64,000 bases of DNA from Cylindrotheca closterium (GCA_933822405.4 CAKOGP040000557.1:248955-312954), one strand, 5' to 3'. Counted from the first letter of the stretch, positions 10,751 to 21,927 are shown. Translations and numbers: made by a program. The notes: generated by a model not told the origin, from the letters alone.

Positions 10751-11399
10751 ATTTGGCCAAGTGGTTCGGAAATGAAGTTTGCAATCAGCAATGAAATGGA
10801 AGCCACTACCTCTTGTCATGATTGTTGGAGAGAAAAGTATTTTGAGAATTGTAGTCGGATAGGTCATTAAGAGTAAATTCCACTCATCACGAGCACTGTT
10901 TGAACCAATTCTTCACAAGAAACGGCAGCTTCTTGGAACAAAAGACAACTTGAAACTGAAACGAGTACTGGGAAGTAATGGGCAAGAACGCTTACTGTCA
11001 ACGCATTGTTTTCAGAAGATTGGAACGAATCCGAATTCATATTTCATTATTATACCACAAACCCTTGACGACCAAACCAGGAGGAAAGGCCCTTAGTATA
11101 TAGTATGACGCGGCATTGTCTTCTATACAGTATACGCTCTGGGTGAGCCACCAATTTGTGCTTCAATGGGGGTCCAGTGATAGTCATGCCTTCGAGAATA
11201 ATCCCTTTTTCTGGTCGCCGAGGAGATTCATGTCTGATTCAGATCAGCTTGTGAAAGTGAGCGCGCATGTACTGTAGAACGAAGTTTTTTTCTTCGACAA
11301 CAGGTTTCTTTTGGTTCGCATCTCGTCTCCGCGAATTGAAAGTGCTTCAACAAGGAGTGAAGCAAGTGAGCAACAACAACGCACCACCACAAGACTATA
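10751..11399. other. Intergenic region, nothing recognised
   Basis: No open frame with an ATG and no family motif was seen on either strand. It probably contains the degraded 5' end of the LRR pseudogene and the 3' flank of the J-protein gene. Confidence 0.4.
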
Positions 11400-11999
11400 T
11401 CATCTCTTTCGTCTCCTCCTTGATGCGGGTGCTCCACCATTCTCGCCACCTTCAATATAGCCAGCTGGAGGACGCAATCGTTGCGCCAACCCACCGTGAA
11501 CAGACAAGAAGCTCCTCCAATGCTGGGCACCATCTGTGTTTCCACCCAGCCAATGCCGGAACATGGGATTCTGCTTGGATTCCTCCACAATTTCGGCGGG
11601 AATACCAAGGACCGCTACGCAAGCCTGGCGATAAGCCTCTTCTTCGTCCAAGGAGATTACAATGTTTCCGTCTTGTCGATGATGATTCTTATTGTGTAAC
11701 AAGTATTCATAGGCTTCTGTCAATTCCAAGAAATCTACGACGGCGTCTCCATCCTCTCCAGACTGCTCTTGGACATCAGGGTGACATTTTTTGGCCATTT
11801 CAAAATAGGCATGTCGAAGTTCTTTCACAGTAGGTTTGACATCTTGGTTGATCCCCAACAAGGTTTTCGCGGCATTTGGAGTGCTGACAATGTTCCGCTG
11901 TTGCATGGAACAATGTTGCGATTGCGTTATTCCTAGCTGCAGAGGAAAGCGTTTCTCGCATCTTTGGAAAATTCTTGCAGCAACGATCGATGATCTCAT
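11400..11999 (-). CDS. J-domain protein (DnaJ/HSP40 class III), probably mitochondrial
   Basis: This intronless protein has 199 residues. Residues 1-40 are basic and Ser/Gln-rich with few acids (MRSSIVAARIFQRCEKRFP), as in a mitochondrial presequence. A J-domain covers about 42-105, with the essential HPD tripeptide at 73-75 in YFEMAKKCHPDVQEQ, and helix III as FLELTEAYEYLL. There is no Gly/Phe or zinc-finger region, so it is class III. The C-terminal 90 residues (LGIPAEIVEESKQNPMFRHW, then a basic Arg-rich end) look specific to the subfamily and were not recognised. It would stimulate an Hsp70 ATPase. The HPD motif is seen; the compartment is inferred from the N-terminus. Confidence 0.8.
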   Translation of the reverse strand: MRSSIVAARIFQRCEKRFPLQLGITQSQHCSMQQRNIVSTPNAAKTLLGINQDVKPTVKELRHAYFEMAKKCHPDVQEQSGEDGDAVVDFLELTEAYEYLLHNKNHHRQDGNIVISLDEEEAYRQACVAVLGIPAEIVEESKQNPMFRHWLGGNTDGAQHWRSFLSVHGGLAQRLRPPAGYIEGGENGGAPASRRRRKR

Positions 12000-12274
12000 T
12001 GTATCTTTGTTGATAATGGCAGTGAAGGTTTAGGTTTAGATGTGCAAGTGATAGTTTACCCAGATGATTGCCATCGTAAATTCTGTGTTCTGACGCAGTT
12101 TCACTTCGTTGTTGTCATTATCGGTGGCAAATCTTCCCCTAAATCTTGTAATATTAGGGGGATATAGAACGGGGGACAACACAACCACACATCAACCATC
12201 AACACATCAGATGCACAGAGGTGCAAGATCCTTTGTCGCTTCCGTGGAGGTGTGTCCATAACGCAAGAATAATA

Positions 12275-13279
12275 ATGATATCACTTCTTATATTGTTCTA
12301 TTTGCTTCACATCGACAGCTTCAGTGATGCTTGGGTACCAAGTTTTTCGACGAAAAGCTCACTTCCATCATCATTACAAACAAGATCATCATGGCCATCA
12401 ATAATGTCAACCTCTTCTTCGGCTATATTCTTGGGACCTCAGCAGTTGGGAAGCTTTGAAGTCTTGGCACTGGACGAATCCATAATATCCCAACGTAATG
12501 TGGCGTTGGTGGACTATTCTTCCGATGAGGCACCATATGTTCCATTCGAGACAGCGTGGGATTGGCAAAAGGACATTCTGGAAGGGCATATTGAACGTCT
12601 GACGAATACTCCAGAGGATTCTTCAAGCAGTACTAGTATTCAGTTTCTTTCTCCCACGGATTCCATAAATGTAAGGGGAGCAGACACTGTCATTATGCTA
12701 CAACATGAACCGGTCTATACCTTGGGTACTGGATCCGACGAAAAATTCGTTCTGGGTCTACAACAACAACAACAACAAGAAACGAGTCCTTCTTCTGCTG
12801 CTGTTCCCACGGTACGCATGGATCGGGGAGGAGAAGTCACTTATCATGGTCCTGGGCAACTTACCGTGTATCCAGTCTTGGACTTGCGGGGCTACCACCA
12901 AGACATTCATTGGTATATGCGGGCCTTGGAAGAAGCCATTCTTTTGGCGCTCTCCAAAGTGGGGCTGGATCGAGCAGAACGACAAGAGGATGTGACGGGA
13001 GTGTGGGTGGACAATTACAAGGTAGCCGCGTGTGGAGTCAAGGTAAAGAGGTGGATTACTATGCATGGACTGGCTGTGAATGTAGAAGCATCGAGCTTGG
13101 AAAATTTCAAAGGCATTGTTCCCTGTGGATTGGAGGGACGAAAGGTTGGATGCATCAATCAATTTCTAGACGAACCCATCACCGTGAGTGAATTTGCTCA
13201 GGTTATGAAGGGTGCTATTGAGGAAGTCTTTGAAATACGGCTGCAGTCCATTGAAGATTCCAGATTGTCATTGTCATAG
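12275..13279 (+). CDS. LipB: Lipoyl(octanoyl) transferase, plastid-targeted
   Basis: The enzyme moves octanoyl from acyl-carrier protein to the E2 or H subunits of lipoate-dependent enzymes. The first in-frame ATG (12275) gives a protein of about 334 residues starting with a hydrophobic signal peptide that ends SDAWVPSF, an ASAFAP-like site with Trp at +1, followed by a Ser-rich transit stretch. Family motifs are in order: MLQHEPVYTLGTGS, RGGEVTYHGPGQLTVYPVLD, VGVWVDNYKVAACGVKVKRW in the form TGVWVDNYKVAACGVKV with the catalytic lysine, MHGLAVNV, and FKGIVPCGLEGRKVGCINQF with the catalytic cysteine in the PCG triad. A polyglutamine insert follows FVLGLQQ. The likely client is plastid pyruvate dehydrogenase. 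The gene converges on ArgC. Confidence 0.92.
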   Translation: MISLLILFYLLHIDSFSDAWVPSFSTKSSLPSSLQTRSSWPSIMSTSSSAIFLGPQQLGSFEVLALDESIISQRNVALVDYSSDEAPYVPFETAWDWQKDILEGHIERLTNTPEDSSSSTSIQFLSPTDSINVRGADTVIMLQHEPVYTLGTGSDEKFVLGLQQQQQQETSPSSAAVPTVRMDRGGEVTYHGPGQLTVYPVLDLRGYHQDIHWYMRALEEAILLALSKVGLDRAERQEDVTGVWVDNYKVAACGVKVKRWITMHGLAVNVEASSLENFKGIVPCGLEGRKVGCINQFLDEPITVSEFAQVMKGAIEEVFEIRLQSIEDSRLSLS

Positions 13280-13415
13280 TCATAGTATTACATCATCTTG
13301 CGGCATCTGATGTACTAGCTGTCTCAAGTAAATATACGCTATTTTAGTATCATCAAGATTATGAGTTTGTATATGAATGCGTCTATATTTACTGTAGGCT
13401 ATTTAACAAATATAT

Positions 13416-14604
13416 TTAAAGGCCGGTAGTTTCGTCAATGCCCAAAGCAATATTCAAGTTTTGCACAGCCGCTCCACTAGCTCCCTTTCCAAGGTTGTCG
13501 AGACGAGCGCACAGTAGCACGGCACCGGAATCATCATTGGGGAAAACAAATAGTTCCATCTTGTTCGTGTTGGCCAGTGTATCTGGTCGCAAGAATCCAC
13601 CACGTTCCAAAAGACCGGCTTCCTTGACAGCCCCTTCTCCAAGGGGCATCACGGAAACAAATTTGCTGCCTTCGTAGTGCTTGGTAAGGGCATCATGAAT
13701 GTCTTGTCCGGTTGTTCCAGCCTTCAACCATTCATAGTGAAGTGGGACGTGAACGACCATACCTTGGGGAAAGCTACCAATTTGTGGTTGAAAGATTGGC
13801 TTCTTGCCCAATAGGGAATATTCGGCCATTTCGGGCAAATGCTTGTGGGCCAATGAAAAGCCGTATCCACTCCATGGTTCGTGGTCTTCGCCCTCGAAAA
13901 TTTCCATGAGTCCCTTACCACCGCCCGAATATCCACTAATGGCATTGACCGTCAATGGAGTTCCCTTGGGGATGATTCCAGCGTCGACCAAAGGACGAGT
14001 CAAGCCAATGAATCCAGTTGGGTAGCACCCAGGGTTGGCAATGCGCTTACTCTTGGTCAAGCTTGTGTATTGTTCCTTGCTGAGTTCTGTGAAAGTTGAG
14101 AGAGTTGTGATGAATGAATGGGGTGAGTCGACGAATGAATGAATGAATCCGAACGTAAATACAAAATCTAAGAAACTCAGTGGTCCACAGGAGAAATAAC
14201 CTACCTGGAAATCCATAGTCCCAGTCCTTATCGACACGGAAAGCAGTTGAAGCATCGATGATCACAGTGCGATCATTGTCGGCTTCGACCCAAGAAGCAG
14301 CTTCAATAGATGCCGCATCTGGAAGGCAGAGAATGACTGCGTCGGCTTCATTGATGAGTGACTTGCGAGTATCTTCATCCTTTCTCAATTCAAAGGGTGC
14401 CGAGATGATTTCCAAATCTTCACGCTTTTCCAATCGCTCTCGGACTTGAAGACCGGTAGTACCAGCTTCACCATCGATGAAAACCTTGTACGAGGCAAAA
14501 AGTGCTGATTGGGGAGAAGCAAAAGATGTCGTCGACGACGACGGTGAGAATCCAAAGGCTGTGGAAGAGGAAGCCAAGAAGAGAAGGGCACTGGAGAACT
14601 TCAT
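13416..14604 (-). CDS. ArgC: N-acetyl-gamma-glutamyl-phosphate reductase, plastid-targeted
   Basis: Two exons (14604-14205 and 14086-13416) flank a 118-bp GT-AG intron (14204-14087), giving 356 residues; the join reads DYGFP-ELSKEQYTSL. The enzyme reduces N-acetylglutamyl phosphate to the semialdehyde with NADPH, the third step of arginine and ornithine synthesis. Residues 1-20 are a signal peptide ending STAFGFSPS (ASAFAP type), followed by a Ser/Thr-rich transit region. The Rossmann start is KVFIDGEAGTTGLQVRERL, the form typical of the short 'type 2' ArgC. The catalytic cysteine is in RIANPGCYPTGF. Other conserved segments are NAISGYSGGGKG and VHVPLHYEW. The intron carries a short (GAAT)n run near 14110-14150. 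Confidence 0.95.
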
Positions 14605-15143
14605 TGTATATCCGTGCTGAATGTCGCTGTTAGAATTTATGTGCTAAAGTCAAGAAGTTGTAAAAGCTGTGGTGTAACGCTTTCTTCGACTCCTTCAAAC
14701 GTCTGTGTCGCTTTTGACGTAATTTCATCTGGTCTGCCGATTCCGACCAAAATATCTTCTCTTCGGGCAGATTGGATTGATTGGATTCGGTGACACCAGA
14801 AAAAAGAAGCGATGCGAAAAGATCTTGGGTTCGCGTCCAGTCTGTATGTATGTCCACAATGCATCAGGTCGAATGAATCATGGATGAAGGTCAAATTATT
14901 CATTCGTGCGGCTGCGCGCGCTCAAATGCGCCGTAATACGGAACAAACTATGACGAATATTTTGAGTACTCTTATGGTGTTGCAAGTTGCAATACTTATA
15001 TTACAGCAAGCATTCGATGAAGCTTTTTTGCAACAAAGCCATACTTTGTGCTACGATTGGACGTTACAGTATATCTTGGAAGGAAAATGGATAATGTTTC
15101 TAATGGAAGGAAGCCCGAAGCCATGCATCCGTTGCATTTATTT
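14605..15143. other. Intergenic region
   Basis: This holds the ArgC 5' flank and the 3' flank of the minus-strand cyclase. A 111-codon plus-strand frame with an ATG at 14812 exists but shows no domain, no signal and no codon pattern, and is treated as chance. Confidence 0.4.
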
Positions 15144-17621
15144 CTAGTCGGATGAGGGAACCCCGAACGGAACCTCTATAAAGTATGTTGTCATCTCCCC
15201 CTTTCCTTTAGCTACAATCTTGTCGGCTCGTTCCGTCAACCACAATTGTTTCCCTCCCTCAACAAGAAGGTCTGCTGTTGTTTTACTGCAGTGGATCCTT
15301 CCTGTTTCCGAGTTGCTTTCCATTCGTGCAGCCCTGAAGCGTGAAGGAAAGATATGAATGAGTGATCAACTTACACGAAAATGTGAAAGAAAATCGTCAC
15401 GTTCCAAACAATGCGCAATCCGAAACTTACGTGTTGACTGTGTCTCCAAAGAGCTGGAAGCGTGCCTTTTCTCCGCGCAATACACCTGCAGTGACAGGAC
15501 CACTGTGAAGTCCGATCCGGACGTCTAGTTTGCTTGTACCCAAAGTATCTTCCAAATCAAGAAAAACTTGTCGACTTTTCAAAAGAAATTTTTGGGAAAA
15601 TCGAGCAAGAGCTACCGCATGGTCAAATCGTGGCTTTGGTAGTCCGGTTACAGCAACGTAGCAATCCCCAATTGTCTCAACCTTGAATACACCCATGCGA
15701 TTCGCAATTTTATCAGCTTCGCCATACTGTATAAGGGGGGAGGGGGGACATGAGTGTTTGTCTGGGTCGCTTCGGATGACAACATGAAAGTTGGACTTAC
15801 CAGTGTCTCCAGGAGAAGGAATACATGTACCGGGTCACGATCCGATGACCAAGAAGTGAAGCCGACGATGTCGGCGAAAAATACAGTACAATGTGGGTAG
15901 CGATCGGCAATCGGAGCTCCATCTGTGCTTCCGTTGGCAACTCTCTTTTTTCCGCCAGCTCGTGGGGTTCTACCGCCGCCTACTAGACGGCCGCGTTTGC
16001 TACTACCATTCGAGGATCGCGGGCTTTCGGAGACTTCTTCGTTTTTGCCGCTTTCCAAAAGTTGCGCAAGGTTTTCATTAGCGCCATCTTCACTCACAAC
16101 GAGCACCTTGCCTTTGGCTTCTTCATTAGCTTGTTTTTCAGCTTGTTGCATAATTCGGTCTCGAACATTGTCGGGAAATAAACTAGAGACGATGGCCGTT
16201 GTACGTTGAGCAACACCAACAACCTTCCTTTGACGGCGCTCCACAAACCAAAAGAAGAGGAGAAATCCGACACCCAAAAAGATGAAAACGACAGCGAAAA
16301 ACGACATGAAAAGCTTCCGTGCATCGGCGTAGAAGAGTGCTTCAAAATTCTCAGATGGGTAGATTGCAAGACTGTAAACACATTCCGTGCCGTCTGCCTC
16401 GAAGACCTGTCCAAAATCAATAGTCTCAGATATATACGCGTTATTGGTACCTTCCACATCACCTTCGCCGATGTACGTTGCTGTATTATTGCCGTTGATG
16501 ACAAACGAATATCGATTTCCACAAGTGTCCTTGAGAACAGCTACAATCCTTTTCACCTCATCAGGTACCAAATTACTGAAGAATTTGTCCCAGGGAATGA
16601 TAGCATAAACTACCCCGACCATGGATCTCCGATCCAAGTCAAAGTTGTCGAACACAGGCGTCATGATGACACTGTGAGGGATTTGATCGATCACTTCTTC
16701 ACCATCTGCCTCCTCGGTGTTGCCGTCAGTATTCAAAGGAATACCAAAGTCATTCTCGACCACCTTTCCATCGAAATGAGAAGGTGGAAAAACATGTTCC
16801 TTCAGAATGAACATATCTTCGTTTTTGTAGGGCGTAAAAAGCTCTGAGACGACTGTCTGTTCAGACAATTTCATGCTTTGGAAGGCTTTGTTGTAGGTTT
16901 CTTTTGAGAGTAGATTCAAGTTGACCACAGAGACATTGTATGGCATGGGAGACGACATCCAAAAAGGGACATAGGAAGTCGCACCTGCAAAAATGTCGTC
17001 GTTACCAAAATTATAGATGTCAGTATTCGGAAAGTCATTAGCTTCTTTGGATTCATCTTCATAAAGCGAACCAACCGACTTGCTGGCAACAAAACCCGAC
17101 CAGTTGCCAAGATGCTTAGCATCAACGATAGGCGAAAAGGCAACCATATCCAACCTGGCTTCGTCTATAGTTCGCTGACCTCGACGAACAAAGTCTGGGA
17201 CAGTCACCAGCGGCCACTGCGCACTGGACGCTGCTGAATAAGAAGTAATGGTTTCTGCCATGGATTCCATATAACCTATCATTGACTTTGCATGAAAGTT
17301 GGTTCCTTCAGCAATAGCACTCACATGTTGTCGAAATCCGTTCTCAAATTCTGTTGTTTCTTCGTCTATTAAGAATTTGTTTGTGAAACCCAATACAACC
17401 CCAGTTGTAGCCCCAATCATTAGAAGCACCACAATCATTGAGAGCCAGACGTGCCTGTTGTCCCGTCCAGCTCCATGGTACTCCTCTTTCTTGACTGATT
17501 TGGCAGTGTGCACGGATGCGGCATCGAGGTTACCCTCCGAATCTGGGTATTCTGATGCGCTGTCATAATCTTCCATTGTTATCCCAGCAAGTGGACCAGC
17601 GTCGCCTTGATGTGATGACAT
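15144..17621 (-). CDS. Receptor-type class III adenylate/guanylate cyclase, copy A
   Basis: Three exons (17621-15801, 15726-15431, 15333-15144) encode 768 residues; exon sizes and phases match copy B exactly for the first two joints. Layout: cytosolic N-terminus (1-63), membrane helix (about 64-85), a large extracellular sensor region, second helix (about 445-465), a signalling helix (AIVSSLFPDNVRDRIMQQAE), a Ser/Gly/Arg-rich linker, then the catalytic domain. Seen in the domain are FFADIVGFTSW and KVETIGDCYVAVTG with both metal aspartates, LHSGPVTAGVLRGEKARFQL and LFGDTVNTAARMESNS. The glutamate of KVETIGD favours guanine, but the partner position is Gln (RFQLFG), not Cys. The protein ends 18 residues after KGKGEMTTYF, much earlier than copy B. 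It makes cAMP or cGMP in response to an unknown ligand. Confidence 0.88.
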
Positions 17622-18149
17622 TTTTTTGAATATGACACTATTTCTTTGCCTTTTGCCCCTTTGCTTTGACGCTCTAGATAATCAAGATTAGCTCTCGCTT
17701 CTACTTGCACGACGTATGTCTCAAACACGGTACACGTACGATATGTCCCTTGTGAGTTGTTCTCTTTATTTCTTAATTTGTGACGATACTTTCACATCAC
17801 TGGTTTTAAAAAAATGTCAGATTGGTTGGGCCTTACAACAAAAATCTCATCATTCTCAACGCGAAGAGCCAATGTTCGATCTCATAGATAGTGATTCTAA
17901 TTTGACCAGTCAAACTATTAAGAAAGGGACTTAATGGACACCGATCACGGAGGAGTGACGCACGATTGAAGACTGAATCTTTATTATAGGGGTACAAAAC
18001 TGACACGATTGGTATTATATATTCAATATGTATTATGAATCTTCACCAGTCGTGTATGTCGGACTTCACCATTACCAAGATTCCCCTGCAGCAACTTCGA
18101 TTTAGAACCAATTCTCCGTTGAATTCCGCTGGTAATCAGAGTAGAATGT
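17622..18149. other. Intergenic region inside the left duplication arm
   Basis: This is the 5' flank of cyclase copy A and the 3' side of the dead hydrolase copy. No open frame of note was found. It corresponds in position to 21928-22895 in the right arm, but I could not align the two by eye beyond short words. Confidence 0.4.
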
Positions 18150-19150
18150 AATCTACGTGGGCAGCATTGGCTCCTACAATGTCATGGTGCAATCTGTCTC
18201 CAACATGGCATTAGCTTGTTTTCAGAGTTGTTGGCGTCATTCAGTTGGTCAGTCAAGCCAAAGTGTTGTGGGTGCGGCTTGCCAAAGGAATGACAGCACT
18301 GGCCACCTATATCAGTATACCGTTTGGCAATGTTACTACGAGGCATTTTGAATATAGGCCATGGACTCGTCGGGAACGCGGACGCCAAAAAAGTCAGGAT
18401 TGGCGCAATGTTTCCATCAAACACTGCTCTAGAACGGGATCTATGGTCTCCAAAGTACCCGTTTCCAAAAAGTCGTCCACTGCAACCTGCTCGTTGTTCC
18501 TCTTTTGCCACACGTGCGAGCTATGCGCCTAGACAAAATTAGCTTCTTCTACGGAATTAGACACCTCCAAGACGGCGGGTTGGGGGACGACATTTGTTTG
18601 AATTCCATCCCAAGTGAACCAAAAAACCTTTTTGTTTCAGTACTAGATCCACTACACTCTTCTCCCAAGGTGGCGGCTCCAATACAATGCTTGGGATCAA
18701 ATCCATATTTGGGCAAGGCGAATGATCGATGCCGCTGGGCCAGAGGTATTGGAAAGAATAATCATTTTTTTTCAATTTGATCAATTCTTCCACACACTCA
18801 ACCGCTCCTTCCAAAGCCGTTTCCACATTGTGTGAGACGCCGTACTGGTCCAGGATAAAGACACCGCAAAGGGGTGCCGATTTCAAAATGGATTGTCGAA
18901 CGGAATCATGATTTTAGATTGGCCTGCCTGTGGTTTAGAGGAAGAAGACGATCGCGGTGCCGATTTCGAAGAAAAAAGTAGATTGTCGAATGGAATCTTG
19001 ATTGGCCTGCCTGTGGTTTAGAGGAAGAAAACGATCGCGATACCACGAGAGCTGTTGCTACTCCTGCAATACTACTACTTGTTGTTGAGGCCTTGAAGAT
19101 GATGCTACCAAGAGACAAACTGGTCAAGATATTGCGAGGCCCATAATAGA
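18150..19150 (-). pseudogene. Dead copy of the HAD hydrolase gene at 20836-21927
   Basis: On the minus strand, pieces of the intact HAD protein appear in order with frameshifts and stops. About 19150-19080 matches the N-terminus (ILTSLSLGSII vs ILTSSSLGSII). About 18840-18770 gives FILDQYGVSHNVETALEGAV and ECVEELIKLKK, then a frameshift. Around 18730-18650 the HFLGAVTSGEEC region is broken. About 18340-18240 gives NIAKRYTDIGGQCCHSFGKP and HPQHFG. The reading frame changes at least four times, so no product is expected. It lies in the same relation to cyclase copy A as the intact gene does to copy B, in mirror orientation. Confidence 0.88.
18874..19039. repeat. Tandem duplication of about 83 bp within the HAD pseudogene
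   Basis: Two adjacent copies begin GGTGCCGATTTC and end GAAAACGATCGC/GAAGACGATCGC (about 18874-18955 and 18956-19039). They share ATTGGCCTGCCTGTGG and GTTTAGAGGAAGAA with a few substitutions and small indels. The intact gene lacks this duplication, so it arose after the pseudogene split off. Confidence 0.7.
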
Positions 19151-19293
19151 TCTGCTTGTGACGGTTGTGCTCAAGTTTTGGTTGTCTCCATCGGCCGACA
19201 CTACAAATGAACTGTTTATCATCACAATCACTTTTCTTACTATAGTATATTTTAAAGAAAAGTAACAACAGTGCTGTTTGCTTAGTTTTGAAT

Positions 19294-20558
19294 CTATCCT
19301 TGGTTTTGCTTGGAAGCCAAAGGACCCAAGAACTTGGCCTTCTCTTCGGCAGTCTGGAATCTTCCGTGACCTTGCTTGGAGGAGGTATCGATGAACTTGA
19401 TGTCGATGGTCTCCAAGTGTTTGCGGTTGGTGTGCTTCATCATAGACTTACGAAGAATCAAAGGACGCTTCTTGACACCAACAACGGCACCCTTTAGCAT
19501 GATCCAGTCTTCCTTGATTTCACCATAGTGAACGAATCCTCCCATGGGGGTGATAGACTTCTGGGTCAAATCGGCCTCGGTTTGGCAACTGTCCTTCTCG
19601 TCCTTCTTTCCAAGTCGGTAAACCTTTTTGTTCAATTCGGTACGGTGGAAGTATCCGTTTTGACCGGCACGGGCAACAGTGGTGGAAACACGAGCAGGAT
19701 GCCACGATCCGATACAGGCAACCTTTCTCAAACCACGATGGGTCTTACGGGGAAGACGAGTGACGCCCCAACGAGTAGTGACACCTTCGTATCCGTGTCC
19801 CTTGGTGACACCGATAACATCAATTTGCTCGTCCTTGGCAAAGATGGAGTCAACAGTAAACTCCTTCTCGAAAAGAGACTTGGCAAAGTCAACCTTGGCG
19901 GCAGCATCTCCTCCATTGATTTGGATTTCCATAATGTGAGCCTTCTTCAGACGGAGGTTCAACTTCTTGACTTGGGTGTGGGCAATGACACGAACGACGC
20001 TGCAGAACTTCTTGATGCGCTCCAATTCAGCATCAATGTCCTTTCCACCGTCCTCGGTGTACTTCTTGGCGTACTTGGTGAAAGCCTTCTTCTTGGAGTT
20101 GTACCAGTTCTTGTACATGCGACGCTTGAATTCTTCATTCAAATGCTCAGCAAAGACGGTGGTCAAAGTGCGAAGACCTTGTGGGGTCTCGACGTATCCA
20201 ACAACACCAACAACCACCATGGGGGGAGTCTCAAGGATGGAAACAGCGTCAACGACTTCACGCTTGTGCATGAGAGCACCAGAACGGTCGACTCCACGAA
20301 CAACGTGTGTCATACCGGCCTTGTATCCACGGAAAGCAGTAAGGTGGGGAGCCTCAGATTGGTCGTCCTTGGGGAAGGAACGGATGCGACCAGAGTGATG
20401 CTTGGTGCGCTTCTTGGGAAGGAATCCCAAGTTACCGCTGCGTGGAGCTTCGAACTTTCTGTGAGACCTGTAATGATAATATCAACATGAACTAGTTAGT
20501 GAGAGGGGCATTCTTCATGGTGTCTGGTTTTCATCCTTCGTTTTTCAAGCACGTACAT
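19294..20558 (-). CDS. RPL3: 60S ribosomal protein L3 (uL3)
   Basis: This 391-residue cytosolic large-subunit protein has the usual eukaryotic length. An 89-bp intron (20556-20468) splits the start codon: exon 1 contributes only AT (20558-20557), with donor GTACGT, and exon 2 opens GTCTCACAGAAAG, giving [20 protein letters not shown]. Conserved segments include [52 protein letters not shown], and [20 protein letters not shown], which contains the loop with the histidine that yeast hydroxylates. The protein helps shape the peptidyl-transferase centre. The gene sits in the spacer of the inverted duplication and is head-to-head with the HAD gene. Confidence 0.98.
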
Positions 20559-20835
20559 GGTGAAGGTGTTGGTTGAATCAAAATTGAGATTTCGTTGGGG
20601 TGCAAGGTGCAAATCTCACAATTTCACACTTACCGCCTTTACTTATTTGTTGGTTGACCAAGCAGATTGATTCGACGGCTCTCCATGCGTTGTTGGTGAA
20701 ATTCCAAATTCCATTTCAAAAATTCCGTTTTGAATCACGAATGAATGGAGTCCGGGGGCAAGGACGCTTGACGCTTGACGACAATCAAAACACAGTCGAT
20801 GTACCACAATCATCGCGACCGTGACCAGCAGATCT
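20559..20835. promoter_or_regulatory. Bidirectional promoter region, RPL3 / HAD hydrolase
   Basis: Only 277 bp separate the two divergent starts. The side next to RPL3 must drive a highly expressed gene. No TATA box is obvious; CAAATCTCACAATTTCACAC near 20609 is a pyrimidine/adenine-rich stretch that could hold the transcription start. This is inferred from gene orientation only. Confidence 0.45.
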
Positions 20836-21927
20836 ATGCGCCTCTCCAAGATCTTGACCAGTTCGTCGCTTGGTAGCATCATCATGGCCTCTGCTAGTAA
20901 TACCAAAGGAGTATCAGCTCTAGCAGCATCATCTGCATCATCTGCATCCCTGTCGTCTTCTGCCTCGGCCTACACAATTAAACAATCCATTTCGGAATTG
21001 GCTCCCCATTACGATGCCTTCATCCTGGACCAATACGGTGTCTTGCACAATGGGGAAACGGCTTTGGAAGGAGCGGTAGAGTGTGTGGAAGAATTATACA
21101 AGTTGAACAAAAAAATGATTATTCTGTCCAATACCTCTGGCCCAGCGGTATCTGCTTTGGCCAAATTACCGAAATATGGATTTGATCCCAAGCATTTTTT
21201 GGGGGCCGTCACCTCAGGAGAAGAGTGCAGTCGGTACATTCTGGAACATTATGGTTCTAGCAGTGAAACAAAAAAGGTCTTGTGGTTCACGTGGGATGGA
21301 GTTCGAACCCATGTCCCTCCGCCCACAGACTTTTTAAACAAGTGCGGCAACATAGAGGTGGCAGATTCCGTAGAGGAAGCTGATTTTGTCTTGGCGCACG
21401 GCTCACACGTGTGGCAAAAGAGGAACAACGAACAGTTGGCTTTGGAAAACTTTTTGGAAACGGGCAGTCTGGAGACCATTGATCCCATTCTAGAGCAGTG
21501 TTTGACAAATAAATTGCCAATGGTTTGCGCCAACCCTGACTTTGTCGTTCGGATGCCCGACAAGTCCATGGCCTATATGCCTGGTAACATTGCCAAACGG
21601 TATGCTGATATAGGTGGTCAGTGTCAGTCCTTTGGCAAGCCGCATCCAGAACACTTTTTGGCGTGCCTAGACCAACTGAATGCTGCCAGCAACAACTCTG
21701 AAATGTCCAAGTCGATGATGCGAACTGTTCATGTTGGAGATAGTTTGCACCATGACATTGCAGGAGCCAATGCTGCCAACGTAGATTCCATTCTAATTAC
21801 CAGTGGAATTCATTGCAACGAATTGAAAACAGAATTTGGTGTCTTGCCGGGCGAGAAAATCTTGGAGGACTTGATTCAAACCGAACAGCATGTTCCAACA
21901 CACGTTCTTTCCGTATTTCGATATTGA
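20836..21927 (+). CDS. HAD-superfamily class IIA hydrolase (NagD/4-nitrophenylphosphatase-like)
   Basis: This intronless protein of about 363 residues starts at the first in-frame ATG (20836); a second Met 16 codons later is possible. After a Ser/Ala-rich N-terminus that may target an organelle, the HAD core begins FILDQYGVLHNGETALEGA, a motif I variant in which the second aspartate of DxD is Tyr, as in the TIGR01459 group. Motif II is in MIILSNTSGPAVSAL, the cap region includes VLWFTWDGVRTHVPPP, motif III is SFGKPHPEHF and motif IV is TVHVGDSLHHDIAGANAA. The family dephosphorylates small phosphometabolites; the substrate is unknown. A mirror-image dead copy lies at 18150-19150 and the cyclase copy B gene follows. 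Confidence 0.88.
   Translation: MRLSKILTSSSLGSIIMASASNTKGVSALAASSASSASLSSSASAYTIKQSISELAPHYDAFILDQYGVLHNGETALEGAVECVEELYKLNKKMIILSNTSGPAVSALAKLPKYGFDPKHFLGAVTSGEECSRYILEHYGSSSETKKVLWFTWDGVRTHVPPPTDFLNKCGNIEVADSVEEADFVLAHGSHVWQKRNNEQLALENFLETGSLETIDPILEQCLTNKLPMVCANPDFVVRMPDKSMAYMPGNIAKRYADIGGQCQSFGKPHPEHFLACLDQLNAASNNSEMSKSMMRTVHVGDSLHHDIAGANAANVDSILITSGIHCNELKTEFGVLPGEKILEDLIQTEQHVPTHVLSVFRY

Noticed and set aside
12221..12274. GTG-initiated N-terminal extension of LipB
   Set aside because: Nuclear eukaryotic genes start at ATG, and starting at 12275 gives a proper plastid signal peptide.
14812..15147. 111-codon ORF with an ATG between ArgC and cyclase A
   Set aside because: There is no domain or signal, and the composition looks like non-coding sequence; it ends in the cyclase 3' end.
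19528..20490. 320-codon plus-strand ORF opposite RPL3
   Set aside because: It is the antisense shadow of a strongly codon-biased ribosomal gene, has no homology, and the sense strand is certain.
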